DNA of 64,000 bases from Tolypothrix sp. NIES-4075 (GCF_002218085.1 NZ_BDUC01000009.1:124001-188000), one strand, 5' to 3'. Counted from the stretch's first letter, positions 26,794-36,635 are shown. Made by a program: numbers and translations. The notes: generated by a model from the letters alone, not told the origin.

Positions 26794-26827
26794 AAAGGCT
26801 CAAGCAGTAAGTATTGCTTGAGCCTTT
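26794..26827. terminator. Bidirectional intrinsic terminator
   Basis: AAAGGCTCAAGCA, 8-nt loop, TGCTTGAGCCTTT: perfect 13-bp stem with A/T tails, between the convergent ctaB and RRM genes. Confidence 0.88.
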
Positions 26828-26866
26828 GCTAAATTCAATTAACTTAACAATTGAATCTAAGCAGGT

Positions 26867-27184
26867 TTAGTAACGGCTGTTGCGGTTGTAGCCACCACCA
26901 CCGCCACCGCCGCGATTACCACCGAAGGAACCACCTCTGTCTTCCTTGGGTTTAGCTTTGTTAACTTTGAGATCGCGTCCCATCCACTCAGCACCATCAA
27001 GCGCATCGATGGCTGCTGTTTCTTCAGCTTCTGAACCCATTTCCACAAAAGCAAAGCCACGTAAACGACCTGTATCACGGTCGGTAGGCAACTGAACTCG
27101 TTTTACAGAACCATATTCTGCAAAAACAGAACTCAGAGCGTCTTGTGTAACTTCATAAGAGAGGTTACCTACATAAATAGACAT
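26867..27184 (-). CDS. RRM-type RNA-binding protein, glycine-rich tail
   Basis: 105 residues with a single RNA recognition motif. RNP2 is IYVGNL (residues 3-8) and RNP1 is RGFAFVEM (42-49). The C-terminus is glycine-rich (GGGGGGG) and ends NRNSRY. It matches the cyanobacterial Rbp family, several members of which are cold-induced and affect mRNA stability or localisation. The 400-bp upstream region gives room for a long regulated leader, but no cold-box element was identified. Confidence 0.94.
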   Translation of the reverse strand: MSIYVGNLSYEVTQDALSSVFAEYGSVKRVQLPTDRDTGRLRGFAFVEMGSEAEETAAIDALDGAEWMGRDLKVNKAKPKEDRGGSFGGNRGGGGGGGYNRNSRY

Positions 27185-27595
27185 AGATTGTCTCCAAAAT
27201 CATGAGTGTGCGGAGATTTAGATTTCGGAGAGAAGTCTGTAAACACCAAAGAAGAATACCTGTCAATGCTAAAAACAAACGCTGTCGCCGAATTAATTCT
27301 CATGTCGATGCTAGCATAGCGAGTAACTTTTGAGAGGAAGCTAAAACAAATGTAATGAAAATTTATGTGTTGTTTCGGGCGTAGGTAGACGTCTTCCTCG
27401 GCTTGTCGCAAGATATTACTTAGAAAAAGAGTAATTTTAACGGGACTTAAACTGGTAGATGAAGAATTTTTTCGTGCGCGAAGCGCGATCGCGTTGCTTA
27501 TATATATCACTAAGAGTCTTTTGGAGCTTTTGCTAACCTAGTAATAAAAGGGTTAATTACCCAGCCACCTGCTGAGTGGGTAAAAGAGGTTTAAT
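27185..27595. other. Divergent intergenic region, hairpin beside an RBS
   Basis: 411 bp without a gene between the RRM gene and the MBL-fold gene. A small hairpin TTACCCA (27557-27563) / TGGGTAA (27577-27583) ends directly before the AGAGG ribosome-binding site at 27585-27589 of the MBL gene (ATG 27596), so it could influence its translation. Confidence 0.5.
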
Positions 27596-28474
27596 ATGGC
27601 TCATTTAAATCTGCGGCGTCCGGAAAACGTCAACGGCGATTTTTATGTCGATACTTCCTGTATTGATTGTGACACCTGTCGCTGGATGGCTCCGGAAGTG
27701 TTTGTTGAAGTTGGTGAACAATCGGCGGTTCATCATCAACCAGCTAATGAAGCGGAACGATTGGCTGCTCTACAAGCTTTGTTGGCTTGTCCGACAAGTT
27801 CCATTGGTACAATCGAGAAGCCGCAAGATATCAAATACGCTCAACTGACTTTTCCAATTTTAGTTGCCCAAAATGTTTACCACTGCGGTTATCATTCGGA
27901 AGATTCTTTTGGTGCTGCTAGCTATTTGATTCAATTACCAGAAGGTAATATTTTAGTAGATTCTCCCAGGTTTACACCACCGTTGGTGAAGCGGATAGAA
28001 AAAATGGGGGGGATACGTTATATGTATATGACTCACAAAGATGATGTAGCAGATCATCAAAAGTTTGCCGAGCATTTTCAGTGTCAGCGCATTTTTCACA
28101 CTAACGATATTACAGTTTCTACTAGGGATGTAGAAATTCAGTTAACTGGTAATGAACCATTTGAGTTGACTCCGGAAGTGTTAATTATTCCCGTTCCCGG
28201 TCACACTAAAGGGCACACTGTTCTACTTTACAAACAGAAGTTTCTTTTCACTGGCGACCATCTCGCTTGGTCTGATACATATAAACAGTTGATTGGCTTT
28301 CGCAATGCTTGCTGGTATTCTTGGTCAGAACAGCTTAAATCAATGCGAAATTTAGCTAATTATACATTTGAGTGGGTGCTACCAGGTCACGGGCGACGAT
28401 ATCATGCTGATGCTTTTTTGATGAATCAGCAGATGCACAAGTGTATTGAGTGGATGGAATCGGCTGGACGGTAA
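27596..28474 (+). CDS. Ferredoxin-like/metallo-beta-lactamase-fold fusion protein
   Basis: 292 residues. The N-terminal ~65 residues look like a single-cluster ferredoxin: DTSCIDCDTCRWMAPEVF (Cys-x2-Cys-x2-Cys) and a distant LLACPTSSIG supplying a fourth Cys. From about residue 95 a metallo-beta-lactamase fold follows. The metal motif is the variant THKDDVADH rather than HxHxDH, then VPGHTKGH, FTGDHLAW and a final LPGHGRRYH. It could be a redox-linked hydrolase or oxidoreductase, but the reaction is unknown. An RBS (AGAGG) precedes the ATG. Confidence 0.88.
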   Translation: MAHLNLRRPENVNGDFYVDTSCIDCDTCRWMAPEVFVEVGEQSAVHHQPANEAERLAALQALLACPTSSIGTIEKPQDIKYAQLTFPILVAQNVYHCGYHSEDSFGAASYLIQLPEGNILVDSPRFTPPLVKRIEKMGGIRYMYMTHKDDVADHQKFAEHFQCQRIFHTNDITVSTRDVEIQLTGNEPFELTPEVLIIPVPGHTKGHTVLLYKQKFLFTGDHLAWSDTYKQLIGFRNACWYSWSEQLKSMRNLANYTFEWVLPGHGRRYHADAFLMNQQMHKCIEWMESAGR

Positions 28475-28536
28475 GTATAAAAAGTTAATTTACCGACGTT
28501 GCCGAATTTAGGTATGAAATTCCGAATTTATCGAGG

Positions 28537-28559
28537 GAGACGTTCCGGTGGAACGTCTC
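28537..28559. repeat. Short dispersed palindrome
   Basis: GAGACGTTCC, loop GGT, GGAACGTCTC: a perfect 10-bp stem, in the gap between the MBL and DUF1003 genes. It may act as a terminator although no T run follows. Sequences of this type are common dispersed repeats in Nostocales. Confidence 0.65.
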
Positions 28560-28658
28560 TACGAGAGCGTAAAAATTTTAAATTCATACCGCAAATCAGC
28601 AATGTCGAAATTAGAAATGAGTGCAAGAATTCTGATGAAATTGCCTGCATATTCCCGA

Positions 28659-29318
28659 TTAATTAGATGTTTCCTGGTTCTGGAGAGATTCTAATTCTTG
28701 TGTTAATGTCTCCTCCAGCGCAACAATTACCGCATGGGGATCGGCAGCTTCCTTCATCATTTCGGCTTCGGGGTCGTAACGATTTTTTATATTAGGAAGG
28801 TCTTGACGCAATTCTTCAACCAAGCCAATGAGTTTGGCAATTTTTTGCTCGGATAGCAGGTTTAATTGTAAGCTTAACTGCGCTCGTTGCTCTGCCAACT
28901 TTTCTTGGCGATTTTGCTTAATTAAAACTCCTGCTGTCATTAGCAATGAAGCGGTTGCGATGCCAAATTGCAGCGAATAAAACGGAGCGGGATCAAATCG
29001 CGGTATACCGAAACGCCGTGGCAAAATATTGGGTATTATCCAAAGGGTAATTACAAGCAGGATGCTATACAGAAATGCCGGACGACCGAAAAAAGCGGTC
29101 ACGGTTTCCACAGCTCGCTGGTGTCTGGACACGTCTTGCTCATTGCGTGTCTGCAACGCTATGATTGTGTCGATGTTTTGACTAATGTGTTCTGGCAGTG
29201 GAGCAATAGGAAGAATGCTCTTCAGGCGTGTTTCACTGTTATCTTCTGGTGAATTTTCCGAGTCTGGTTTGCTGCTGTAATTCACTGACAACTTTATCCT
29301 TTTCGATGACCTCTTCAA
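28659..29318 (-). CDS. DUF1003 membrane protein
   Basis: 219 residues. Two adjacent transmembrane helices at about 95-112 (FLYSILLVITLWIIPNIL) and 130-150 follow a soluble N-terminus. The DUF1003 landmarks FDPAPFYSLQFGIATASLL and LIKQNRQ are present, then a charged coiled-coil tail. Function unknown in the family. A single gene, with a 77-bp gap to the end of the defence-like operon. Confidence 0.85.
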   Translation of the reverse strand: MKRSSKRIKLSVNYSSKPDSENSPEDNSETRLKSILPIAPLPEHISQNIDTIIALQTRNEQDVSRHQRAVETVTAFFGRPAFLYSILLVITLWIIPNILPRRFGIPRFDPAPFYSLQFGIATASLLMTAGVLIKQNRQEKLAEQRAQLSLQLNLLSEQKIAKLIGLVEELRQDLPNIKNRYDPEAEMMKEAADPHAVIVALEETLTQELESLQNQETSN

Positions 29319-29395
29319 TCTACTTGGGGACTTGCAAAGAGTAAATCTTCCGATAGTCTGGTTGAATTATAAAGGAAAGCTACATTATCTAAAAT

Positions 29396-31801
29396 TTAAC
29401 TTTGTAGAAGCTTTCCTAGGTCATCTTCTGTAATCGTTCCTGAAATCATTTCTTGAAAAAATTGATTTAGGGGCTTTTCTTGACTCACCTGCTTGAAAAT
29501 AATTCTATCTTTACTGAAATGACTAATCACTCTTTCTGCCATTCGCATTTCTTCGGAACCTTGTTGACAAAAGACTTTATCATTAGCACGAAATGATAAC
29601 AGATATAGTAAAGATAAGAAGGCATTTTGCTTGTACTGATATTCAAATTCACTAGGAGACTTATTAAGCAAGTATTTTATAATTGCAGTAAAATGCGCTC
29701 GATAATTTACTAAGTTAACCGCATCAAATTTATAATACCATAGCAAGATACGACCATAACCCCATAAATATTGGCTCGTTTCTAAGTTATAGTTAGAGTC
29801 AAACCAATTAAAGTATTGGCTTTGAAGTTCTTCATTTATTGCTACTCTAGCGAGGCACTGGAGATATTCTTTATCTAAATTACGATATTTAATTTGAGTA
29901 GCAGTAATAAATTGTGTTTGAGAGAAGAGTTGCTCTGTTAATAAATATTGAGATAATTTATACGTTTTACCAATAAACATAATTGCCGCAACTAATACAT
30001 CTTTTTTGATGTTGTTCAATTCCCTGGATTGGTGAAATGTCATCAACTGACAGATGAGAGCAACTATTTTCTGAAAACTTTTATTTTCAAATTCTATTTT
30101 AAATTTACTTATAGATGCTTGAGCAAATGAAGAATCTATAAATTGTAGTAAATCTGGTTTATTACCGTTTCCATTAATTTCTGAATATGCGCTTGTGAAT
30201 AAATCTTTGAATCTTGTATAATTTATCGGTTTTTTTCCACTAAAATCAGCATTATCTAATTCTTGGCTAAGCTGAACTAAATATGTTTGAAGCTGTTGTA
30301 AATCTCTACTTTGTAACCGATTAATTTGAGCTAATGATTCTTGCTGACGAGTGCTAATTATTTTTTCATGTGGAATATAGCTATATGATGATTGGATTCT
30401 GTCTGTCAGAGAAGCAGTTATCTTATATTTATCTTCTAAATCTGTAACTTTAAGTTCGGGAAATGAACCTGGTTGCAGGTGAAACTCAATACGAATACAA
30501 ACATCTTCTGTTATTTGATAATTTTCAATTTCGATGTTGTAATCTTGAGGAACACCATTTATACAATAATCGTTACCATTAACCTTAATAGGTAGTTTAG
30601 CGGTTTTATTTTTTTGTGGTATGCGAAAAAAATCTTGGTTTTTACTAGGAATGCACCCTCTCAAAACTGTGGGTTTGCCTTCATAAGAAATAGCGTCTTT
30701 TTGCTGAGATAATTGAATCCATTGTTTTGATTTTTGCCCTCGATCATCAGTAATTCCAATAGCAAATTCTATTTCATCGAGGTAAATGGCAAAAAGAGGA
30801 AAATTTAACTTACTTTTTTCTTGCCATATTTGATTAAACTGTTGAAAGCTTGGGTTAAGGCAGATAAATGGAAGTAGTTGCTGGATATGAGGAAAAATAT
30901 TGTACTGACTGATTAAGGCAAATTGATATTCAGGATGCGTACTGGCAAGTTGCTTTAAATATTGAATATTGATTTGCTTGGATACAATGTCTGCAATGAC
31001 GGCTATGGATAAGGTTACTTTTTTATAATAAATCTGACTGTTGTGTAAAACTTCAATAATAAAATCAAAACATTCTTGATTCAGGTACGGCTGGATAATC
31101 TGAAAAAATGAGGTTTTTTGTAAATAGTTAGCGAGATGATTAAGTGTATCATAATTTTGGGCGATCGCTTGAAAATTATTCGCTAAAATTCGACGTGCTA
31201 TGCTCTGGCAAATACTATTATATGATTCTATAGGGTTGTAACCTGAATCAATAAATATTGGTTTTTTGGTGTTGAGAATTGGAACTTGATAAGGGCTATT
31301 ATCTAAACGTGATAAATTAATGGGAATCAAGCGATGTCTGACGACAAGCCGCTCCGCGTCTACGCTAACAAAATTATCCAAATCAACAAAAACTAACGGT
31401 TTGGTTAATTTATGTTGCAAAATTTCCGAATAATAATTCCAATAATAATAGGCACTGCTGTATAAGTAACCATCTTTATGTTCTAAAAGATTACTCATAC
31501 TCAGCGTCATCAAATCCACTGTATCTCGGATAATAAATAACCGCTGTTTCTCTCCCTGAGTTAATTTAGTACCAATCGAGAGATAATCTAAAGTTGTTTG
31601 ATTGATTGTTAACTCTTGAGGATGATTTGCGCTTATAATCGGTTCTGGTAGATACGGATGAGTAGCATAATTCTGTAAGAATGCTTTGTATGCCCTTGGT
31701 AAATCCCCATTGCGGGGAATAAACTGCTCAGGAGACTTATGAAACAGTCGAGCGTATTGGCAACATTCAACGTAGGATTCCAAATTGAATAATTGAGTCA
31801 T
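29396..31801 (-). CDS. Unrecognised 801-residue protein, last gene of a CoCoNuT-like operon
   Basis: Large soluble protein with no family I recognise. It alternates beta-rich segments (KPLVFVDLDNFVSVDAERLV; FPLFAIYLDEIEFAIGITDD) with long helical stretches. The C-terminal third is rich in Tyr, Leu and Gln and looks like a helical repeat or a HEPN-like bundle, but no RX4-6H motif is convincing. It begins 3 bp after the stop of the phospholipase-D gene, so it is certainly cotranscribed. It is Asn/Gln/Ile/Lys-rich and A+T-rich in DNA, unlike the neighbouring core genes. It could be a sensor, adaptor or effector of the system; that is inference from position only. Confidence 0.75.
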   Translation of the reverse strand: MTQLFNLESYVECCQYARLFHKSPEQFIPRNGDLPRAYKAFLQNYATHPYLPEPIISANHPQELTINQTTLDYLSIGTKLTQGEKQRLFIIRDTVDLMTLSMSNLLEHKDGYLYSSAYYYWNYYSEILQHKLTKPLVFVDLDNFVSVDAERLVVRHRLIPINLSRLDNSPYQVPILNTKKPIFIDSGYNPIESYNSICQSIARRILANNFQAIAQNYDTLNHLANYLQKTSFFQIIQPYLNQECFDFIIEVLHNSQIYYKKVTLSIAVIADIVSKQINIQYLKQLASTHPEYQFALISQYNIFPHIQQLLPFICLNPSFQQFNQIWQEKSKLNFPLFAIYLDEIEFAIGITDDRGQKSKQWIQLSQQKDAISYEGKPTVLRGCIPSKNQDFFRIPQKNKTAKLPIKVNGNDYCINGVPQDYNIEIENYQITEDVCIRIEFHLQPGSFPELKVTDLEDKYKITASLTDRIQSSYSYIPHEKIISTRQQESLAQINRLQSRDLQQLQTYLVQLSQELDNADFSGKKPINYTRFKDLFTSAYSEINGNGNKPDLLQFIDSSFAQASISKFKIEFENKSFQKIVALICQLMTFHQSRELNNIKKDVLVAAIMFIGKTYKLSQYLLTEQLFSQTQFITATQIKYRNLDKEYLQCLARVAINEELQSQYFNWFDSNYNLETSQYLWGYGRILLWYYKFDAVNLVNYRAHFTAIIKYLLNKSPSEFEYQYKQNAFLSLLYLLSFRANDKVFCQQGSEEMRMAERVISHFSKDRIIFKQVSQEKPLNQFFQEMISGTITEDDLGKLLQS

Positions 31802-31804
31802 AAA

Positions 31805-33511
31805 TTAAGAAGAAAGTGAAGCAATATGTTGACGTATTTCAGTAATTTCTTTCGAGTTGGTTGTTTTATACATTAAGTCATTCAGAGTTAAGGCACTATT
31901 ACTAAAATTAAAATTTATGCCGCCAATATAAGCGACTTCATTACCCAGCAGCGTAATTTTTGCATGAAGATTATCAATTTTTGTTATATTAAATGTTGAG
32001 CAATTAACTCGCATTTGAGAATCAAGGAATATCCGGGTATCTAATAAACGTAGATATTGTTCTATTTCTGGGGATGGTTGAAAGCTGCGACTATAAATTT
32101 GTACCTGTCCCCGAAAATTTCTCAGCTTTTCTATCAAATCCTTTTTGTAGCGGGATGGAGTCAATAGGCTGGGATAAGTTTGATATTCTTCTTGAGAAGA
32201 GTGATGGATGGAACGCAGATGAAAACCATCCGCGTTGAGAGTGGGTATTACCTCATCTCGGCTGCGTTGTTGCCAAAATTGCCGAAATAAATTGATTAAT
32301 TGGCTATGAATAAAGTGATTGCGACTGATTATACCTGCTTCGATATTAAAATCTAAGCTGCCTCCAGTGAGATTACAAGAGCCTAAATAAGCATATTGCT
32401 CAGAAATATAAGTTTTGAGATGAAAAGCACCGCTACGGATGGGAATATTGGCATCCAGCAGCATTTTTAAACAAGCTTTATTCCGCTCATGAGAACGCTG
32501 ATACTCTGTTCGTAAAGAGACATTATCGCATACTTGAGCATCAATCCGATCTATGATTTCGTTCCTCAAATCAGTTAAAATCCAAACACCTTGAGGTAAT
32601 TCTTGGGATTTATTACAAATTAATTCTGTTAAGCTTTCATCTTCAATGATGTAACTGGAAATTAGGATAAACTTACGTGCTGTAGAGATGATTTGTTCTA
32701 AAATAGAACGATTTCTACGCCTAGCAATTAGCAAACGTTGTGCTGCGGGTAAAGTTTCATCAGGGCTGAGTTCCTGTGGTAGTTGAATAATTGGTAAGCT
32801 ATGAGTTGACTGATACTGCTGAACTAGTGATTTAGCTAGCTCAGATAAACCTGATGTATCATTTCCACCCAACCGTAAAAATGTAATTGCTGCTCTTAAA
32901 TCTAAAGATAAATCCGGCAACGAAATCCAAATTTGTAGTTGAGGTGTTATTAGGCGAAAAATGTTTGAATGTAAGGATTGTAGGGCAATATTAATTTGAC
33001 GATTTTCTGGTAATGTCAGCCAGTAATTTATAGCCTGCTGCCAAATATTTTTGGCAAACTCATCAGATAAACCTGGATAATTAGGTTGCTCTAAGGTAAC
33101 GGTGTAAAATCCTGATTTTTCGGAATCATTACCAGTCCAAAAAGGAAGTTGTGAATCGTCTGGTGTAAGAATAAGCGTTGCTTCTGGGGAGGCAAATTGA
33201 TAGCGGTATGTGTTAGCAACCTGCGCCTTAAAGTTAGATTTAACAGGGTGGAGAAGTTGTAAGGATGGCACTTGATATAGTTCACTTTCTCTAAGCACAC
33301 CCTGCGCTTGTTGTAACAAGTTAATTAAAACACATTCTGGAAGAAAATTTAAGCCAAAAGATTGACGCAATAATTCAGGCGATCGCCTGCGGTTTTGAGT
33401 TGCTACCGCTTGCAGTTCTCGAATTAAATCAACTAAAGATACAGCACTTGAATCTGTACCACTTAACTGAATGCGATGAAATGTACCTTGCAGTTGACAT
33501 TGAACTTTCAT
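31805..33511 (-). CDS. Phospholipase D-superfamily nuclease-like protein
   Basis: 568 residues. Two HKD-type active sites are visible: HLKTYISEQYAYLGSCNLTG near residue 364 (H-x-K, GS-x-N) and NLHAKITLLGNEVAYIGGIN near residue 515 (H-x-K, GG-x-N). A full pair allows a PLD-fold nuclease or phosphodiesterase with a covalent phospho-histidine step. The N-terminal ~250 residues have no recognised domain. The start ATG overlaps the helicase stop by 4 bp (ATGA), as expected for coupled translation. In this context it is the likeliest nucleic-acid-cutting subunit. Confidence 0.88.
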   Translation of the reverse strand: MKVQCQLQGTFHRIQLSGTDSSAVSLVDLIRELQAVATQNRRRSPELLRQSFGLNFLPECVLINLLQQAQGVLRESELYQVPSLQLLHPVKSNFKAQVANTYRYQFASPEATLILTPDDSQLPFWTGNDSEKSGFYTVTLEQPNYPGLSDEFAKNIWQQAINYWLTLPENRQINIALQSLHSNIFRLITPQLQIWISLPDLSLDLRAAITFLRLGGNDTSGLSELAKSLVQQYQSTHSLPIIQLPQELSPDETLPAAQRLLIARRRNRSILEQIISTARKFILISSYIIEDESLTELICNKSQELPQGVWILTDLRNEIIDRIDAQVCDNVSLRTEYQRSHERNKACLKMLLDANIPIRSGAFHLKTYISEQYAYLGSCNLTGGSLDFNIEAGIISRNHFIHSQLINLFRQFWQQRSRDEVIPTLNADGFHLRSIHHSSQEEYQTYPSLLTPSRYKKDLIEKLRNFRGQVQIYSRSFQPSPEIEQYLRLLDTRIFLDSQMRVNCSTFNITKIDNLHAKITLLGNEVAYIGGINFNFSNSALTLNDLMYKTTNSKEITEIRQHIASLSS

Positions 33512-35076
33512 GATAGAATCACAGTGCGTTCTTTATGTAAAGGTTGATATAAAAAACTTCGCAGCGGGGAACCAGGCTGGCGGCATAAATCGTAATCACC
33601 AAATAAAATCAGGTAGTCTTGCCCTCGCGTTAAAGCTATATTTATAGCTTCTACAGCAATATTTTCGGGATGCCCTACACAACTTACAATAGCGATCGCT
33701 CGTTCAATTCCTGCCCATTCTGCGACTGTACCAATTAGGAGTTGAGAAAATTTAGGAGAGTTAGCTAAAAGCCAATCTCGCTGTTGAACGTCAAATGTGA
33801 TTATGCCTATTTGCGAACTGAGTTGCGGTTCAAGACTTTGAATAAATTTAATAATTTCCTCCCCTGTTTTATGGTTGGGGACATCTTGCCAAACTAATCG
33901 ATGTTTTAGCTGGCTAAGTTGATAATCAATCGGTGTTCGTTGAGTTTGAATCCAATTATTGCAGATTACCGGATAAACAAGTTTAGCTATTTCTGGATGT
34001 AGTCTAAATTGCTCTGTTAGCTGGCAACTATATGCTGGAAGTAAATGCTGACTAAGCCAATTGAAGCACTGGGGAAAGAAAGCAAAAAACGACTGCTTCG
34101 GGGAAGATTTAGAATAATGACTTGGCATTTCATCACCAAACAAAACGAGCTTATGCCCTAATGTAGAAAGCAGCATTAGTTCTAGCCAAGTGAGATGCTG
34201 CGCTTCTTCTACAATTACTAAATCAAAGGTAGTTTGCCACAGAGATTGATGCTGAGGCTGCATAAATTCGGCAACAGTACCCAAGATTGGCACTTGTGGA
34301 TTTTCACTAAGTTGATGAGCGAGTTCTGTAATCGCTGATTCAGATAAATTTGCATAAAGCTGACTCAATTTTAACTGCTGCTGTAACAAGGGTTCTAATT
34401 GCTTGAGACGATAAGCAAGCAGTTTAACTCGTGCGATTTCTAAATCAGGAAATGCTGGTTTTAAAAGTTGAGTTAGTTGTTGCTGTGAAGAAGTTTGAAT
34501 AATTGGCAACCATGTTTCTAGTCTTGCTGGTGTTCGCAGTTTTGCCAATTCTCCATCAGGTAGCAGATGTAATGGCAAGTAATTCATCTGCGGCTGGGCT
34601 AAATGTTGAAAACGCAGTTGCTCAACTATCCAGTTGCGATAATCTTGCTGTTGACACCAGAAAGGATACCCTGGTAAGTTGCGATAGGCGGTGAGGGCAG
34701 CACTGTGATGAGTTAAAATTAGGACACGTTTTGAAACGTTAATTGCGGCATAAGCTAGACTCGTGGCAATGCGGGTTTTACCAGTGGCTGGTGAACCAAC
34801 AATTAAAGCGATCGCACTATTGGAGAGAGCCATTTCTAATGCCAATTGTTGATTGGCACTGAGAGAAACATTCGGGGTAAAGTTTGGAAAATTTAGGGGC
34901 GATCGCTCTGTTAAATAAATAGAACCGTTACAAACAGTCTGGATAATTAATTTAGTTGGTAGCGGTGGTGAAGCGTGATTAACTAATCTTTCCCATTGCG
35001 CTTGAGCAATTTCTTGATGTTCTTTAGATTCGTATACTAATTGTTGCAATTTTGCCCAAAATTGTTGCTCATTCAT
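33508..35076 (-). CDS. Superfamily 1 helicase, UPF1-like
   Basis: 522 residues. Helicase motifs in order: Walker A GSPATGKTR near residue 95, motif Ia LILTHHSAA, Walker B VIVEEAQH near 290 (EEAQ in place of DEAQ), motif III LFGDEMPSH, motif IV EQFRLHPEI near 357 (as in UPF1/DNA2), the V region GTVAEWAGIERAIAIVSCVG and motif VI INIALTRGQDYLILFGD near 480. The 4-bp ATGA overlaps at both ends tie it to the genes on each side. UPF1-like helicases move on RNA or DNA; in McrBC-derived systems they have been predicted to act on RNA. Little sequence beyond the core helicase is present. Confidence 0.9.
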   Translation of the reverse strand: MNEQQFWAKLQQLVYESKEHQEIAQAQWERLVNHASPPLPTKLIIQTVCNGSIYLTERSPLNFPNFTPNVSLSANQQLALEMALSNSAIALIVGSPATGKTRIATSLAYAAINVSKRVLILTHHSAALTAYRNLPGYPFWCQQQDYRNWIVEQLRFQHLAQPQMNYLPLHLLPDGELAKLRTPARLETWLPIIQTSSQQQLTQLLKPAFPDLEIARVKLLAYRLKQLEPLLQQQLKLSQLYANLSESAITELAHQLSENPQVPILGTVAEFMQPQHQSLWQTTFDLVIVEEAQHLTWLELMLLSTLGHKLVLFGDEMPSHYSKSSPKQSFFAFFPQCFNWLSQHLLPAYSCQLTEQFRLHPEIAKLVYPVICNNWIQTQRTPIDYQLSQLKHRLVWQDVPNHKTGEEIIKFIQSLEPQLSSQIGIITFDVQQRDWLLANSPKFSQLLIGTVAEWAGIERAIAIVSCVGHPENIAVEAINIALTRGQDYLILFGDYDLCRQPGSPLRSFLYQPLHKERTVILS

Positions 35077-36635
35077 AGTGAATGCTCCACTACCGATTTA
35101 ATCAAACGTGCCATGAGAGCAACTGTGCTAGAAAATCCTTGTGCTGTTATTAAATCGGGTAATTGACAAAGCAATAATTTCCATTCGGAAGAACTTTGTA
35201 TTGTACCTCTAGGGGATAAATTGCTTGGAGGAACTTGTAAATAAAATACAAATCCACTTTTGAAATTTAATTTTTGTAAATATTTATGTAACTGTAAGAG
35301 CGCCTCATCATTCGGACGATACCAAAACACCCAGATGGGGAAGTCTAATTTTTTAGTCTCTAACTCAGTTAAGTCTAATTGGTGAATTTCCACTGTCAGC
35401 AGCCAATCGCCAAGCAGTTTATTAGTAGCTTTTTTTAAACCGAAAACATAAACTTGATTTTGGAGAAATACCTTAACATTAATACTCGCGCCATGTTGAA
35501 TATAACGCCCTTGCTTGGAAATACTACTACCACCAATACTCAGGGTAGAATCTACTCCTATTCCTTGAAACTGTAGCAATGCTGCTGTTAAGCAAATATA
35601 AATAGTATCAGCGAATAATTGATTACGAAATGACCATATCCGCTCTTTCTCAAACCTTTTTTGAATGTATTCTAAATAAGCTTGATAAAAACTTCTATAG
35701 ACGGGGTTCTGCTGTAAAACATAGTTAGGCTTAGTGAATTGATATTGTCTGTCTTTAATTCCTTCTACTACTGGTTGTTGCTTAAACAAATCAATAACTA
35801 AACGAAATTTATCGACTTCTGTCTGATACTGCCTCGCCTTACTCCTCTCATATTGATAACAATTGAGATGCAGAATCTGACTGAAATAAACGAGAAACTT
35901 GTTTTCTGCTGTGTTAAAATCTTGATAGCGTTGGATGCCCATTAACTGTTGCTTTGCTCCTGCTTTTTGAGCAGCGGTTACACCAGGACGACGGATGTAG
36001 TCTCTGAGGCAATAAGCATCCATTTCTTGAATTCTACCCACAGGCATTAGTTCTGCTTGCCTTCTGAGTTGATGACGCAGTTTAGAGGCGATCGCTTCTA
36101 ATTTGCGGCAAAGTTGATATCGGCGTTCCAGACTAATAACTATAGGAAGATTCGCTTCATTAACATTAACTTGGTCTAACTTTTCTTGTAACTGAGTTAA
36201 TAAAATTGTCGGCTGTCTTGTCTTCTGATAACCGAATAAATTTGTAAACATACCAACGAAAAGCCCAATTAAAAGAGCCGTTTTATTATCCAAACGCTCC
36301 CCTAATATGCTTTCCCATTCTGGCAATTGTTTTTCTTCTTTAATAGCGTCTAAATCTAAAACTTCATCAGTGACACGCAGGTTATAAGACAGACCGTTGA
36401 TGGTTATCTTCAAGACGTATTCTAACTGATTATGATGATGCTCTATATCTGTAGGTTTTAAATAAGGAAAAGCAATTTCATAGATATCATCAATAGGAAT
36501 TAAGCAAGGTTGCGCTGATAAATTTTCTTCTGGATCTAGGGCAATTATCGGGCGATCGCGTGCTTGTAATAAAGTATCCTGTGGCACAGGCAGAGACTCA
36601 TTTAAATAGGCAAACAGGCTAGGATAAAGTCTCAT
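35073..36635 (-). CDS. McrC-like DUF2357 protein
   Basis: 520 residues. The middle segment LRDYIRRPGVTAAQKAGAK..., YQDFNTAENKFLVYFSQIL near residue 245 and NPVYRSFYQAYLEY near 310 match DUF2357/McrC-type proteins, which bind McrB hexamers. The C-terminal region should hold a PD-(D/E)xK nuclease core, but I find no convincing D...(D/E)xK triad, so the nuclease may be lost. Its ATG overlaps by 4 bp the TGA (36632-36634) that would end the McrB-like frame if the TAA at 36737 were read through. The start is otherwise well defined. Confidence 0.8.
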   Translation of the reverse strand: MRLYPSLFAYLNESLPVPQDTLLQARDRPIIALDPEENLSAQPCLIPIDDIYEIAFPYLKPTDIEHHHNQLEYVLKITINGLSYNLRVTDEVLDLDAIKEEKQLPEWESILGERLDNKTALLIGLFVGMFTNLFGYQKTRQPTILLTQLQEKLDQVNVNEANLPIVISLERRYQLCRKLEAIASKLRHQLRRQAELMPVGRIQEMDAYCLRDYIRRPGVTAAQKAGAKQQLMGIQRYQDFNTAENKFLVYFSQILHLNCYQYERSKARQYQTEVDKFRLVIDLFKQQPVVEGIKDRQYQFTKPNYVLQQNPVYRSFYQAYLEYIQKRFEKERIWSFRNQLFADTIYICLTAALLQFQGIGVDSTLSIGGSSISKQGRYIQHGASINVKVFLQNQVYVFGLKKATNKLLGDWLLTVEIHQLDLTELETKKLDFPIWVFWYRPNDEALLQLHKYLQKLNFKSGFVFYLQVPPSNLSPRGTIQSSSEWKLLLCQLPDLITAQGFSSTVALMARLIKSVVEHSL

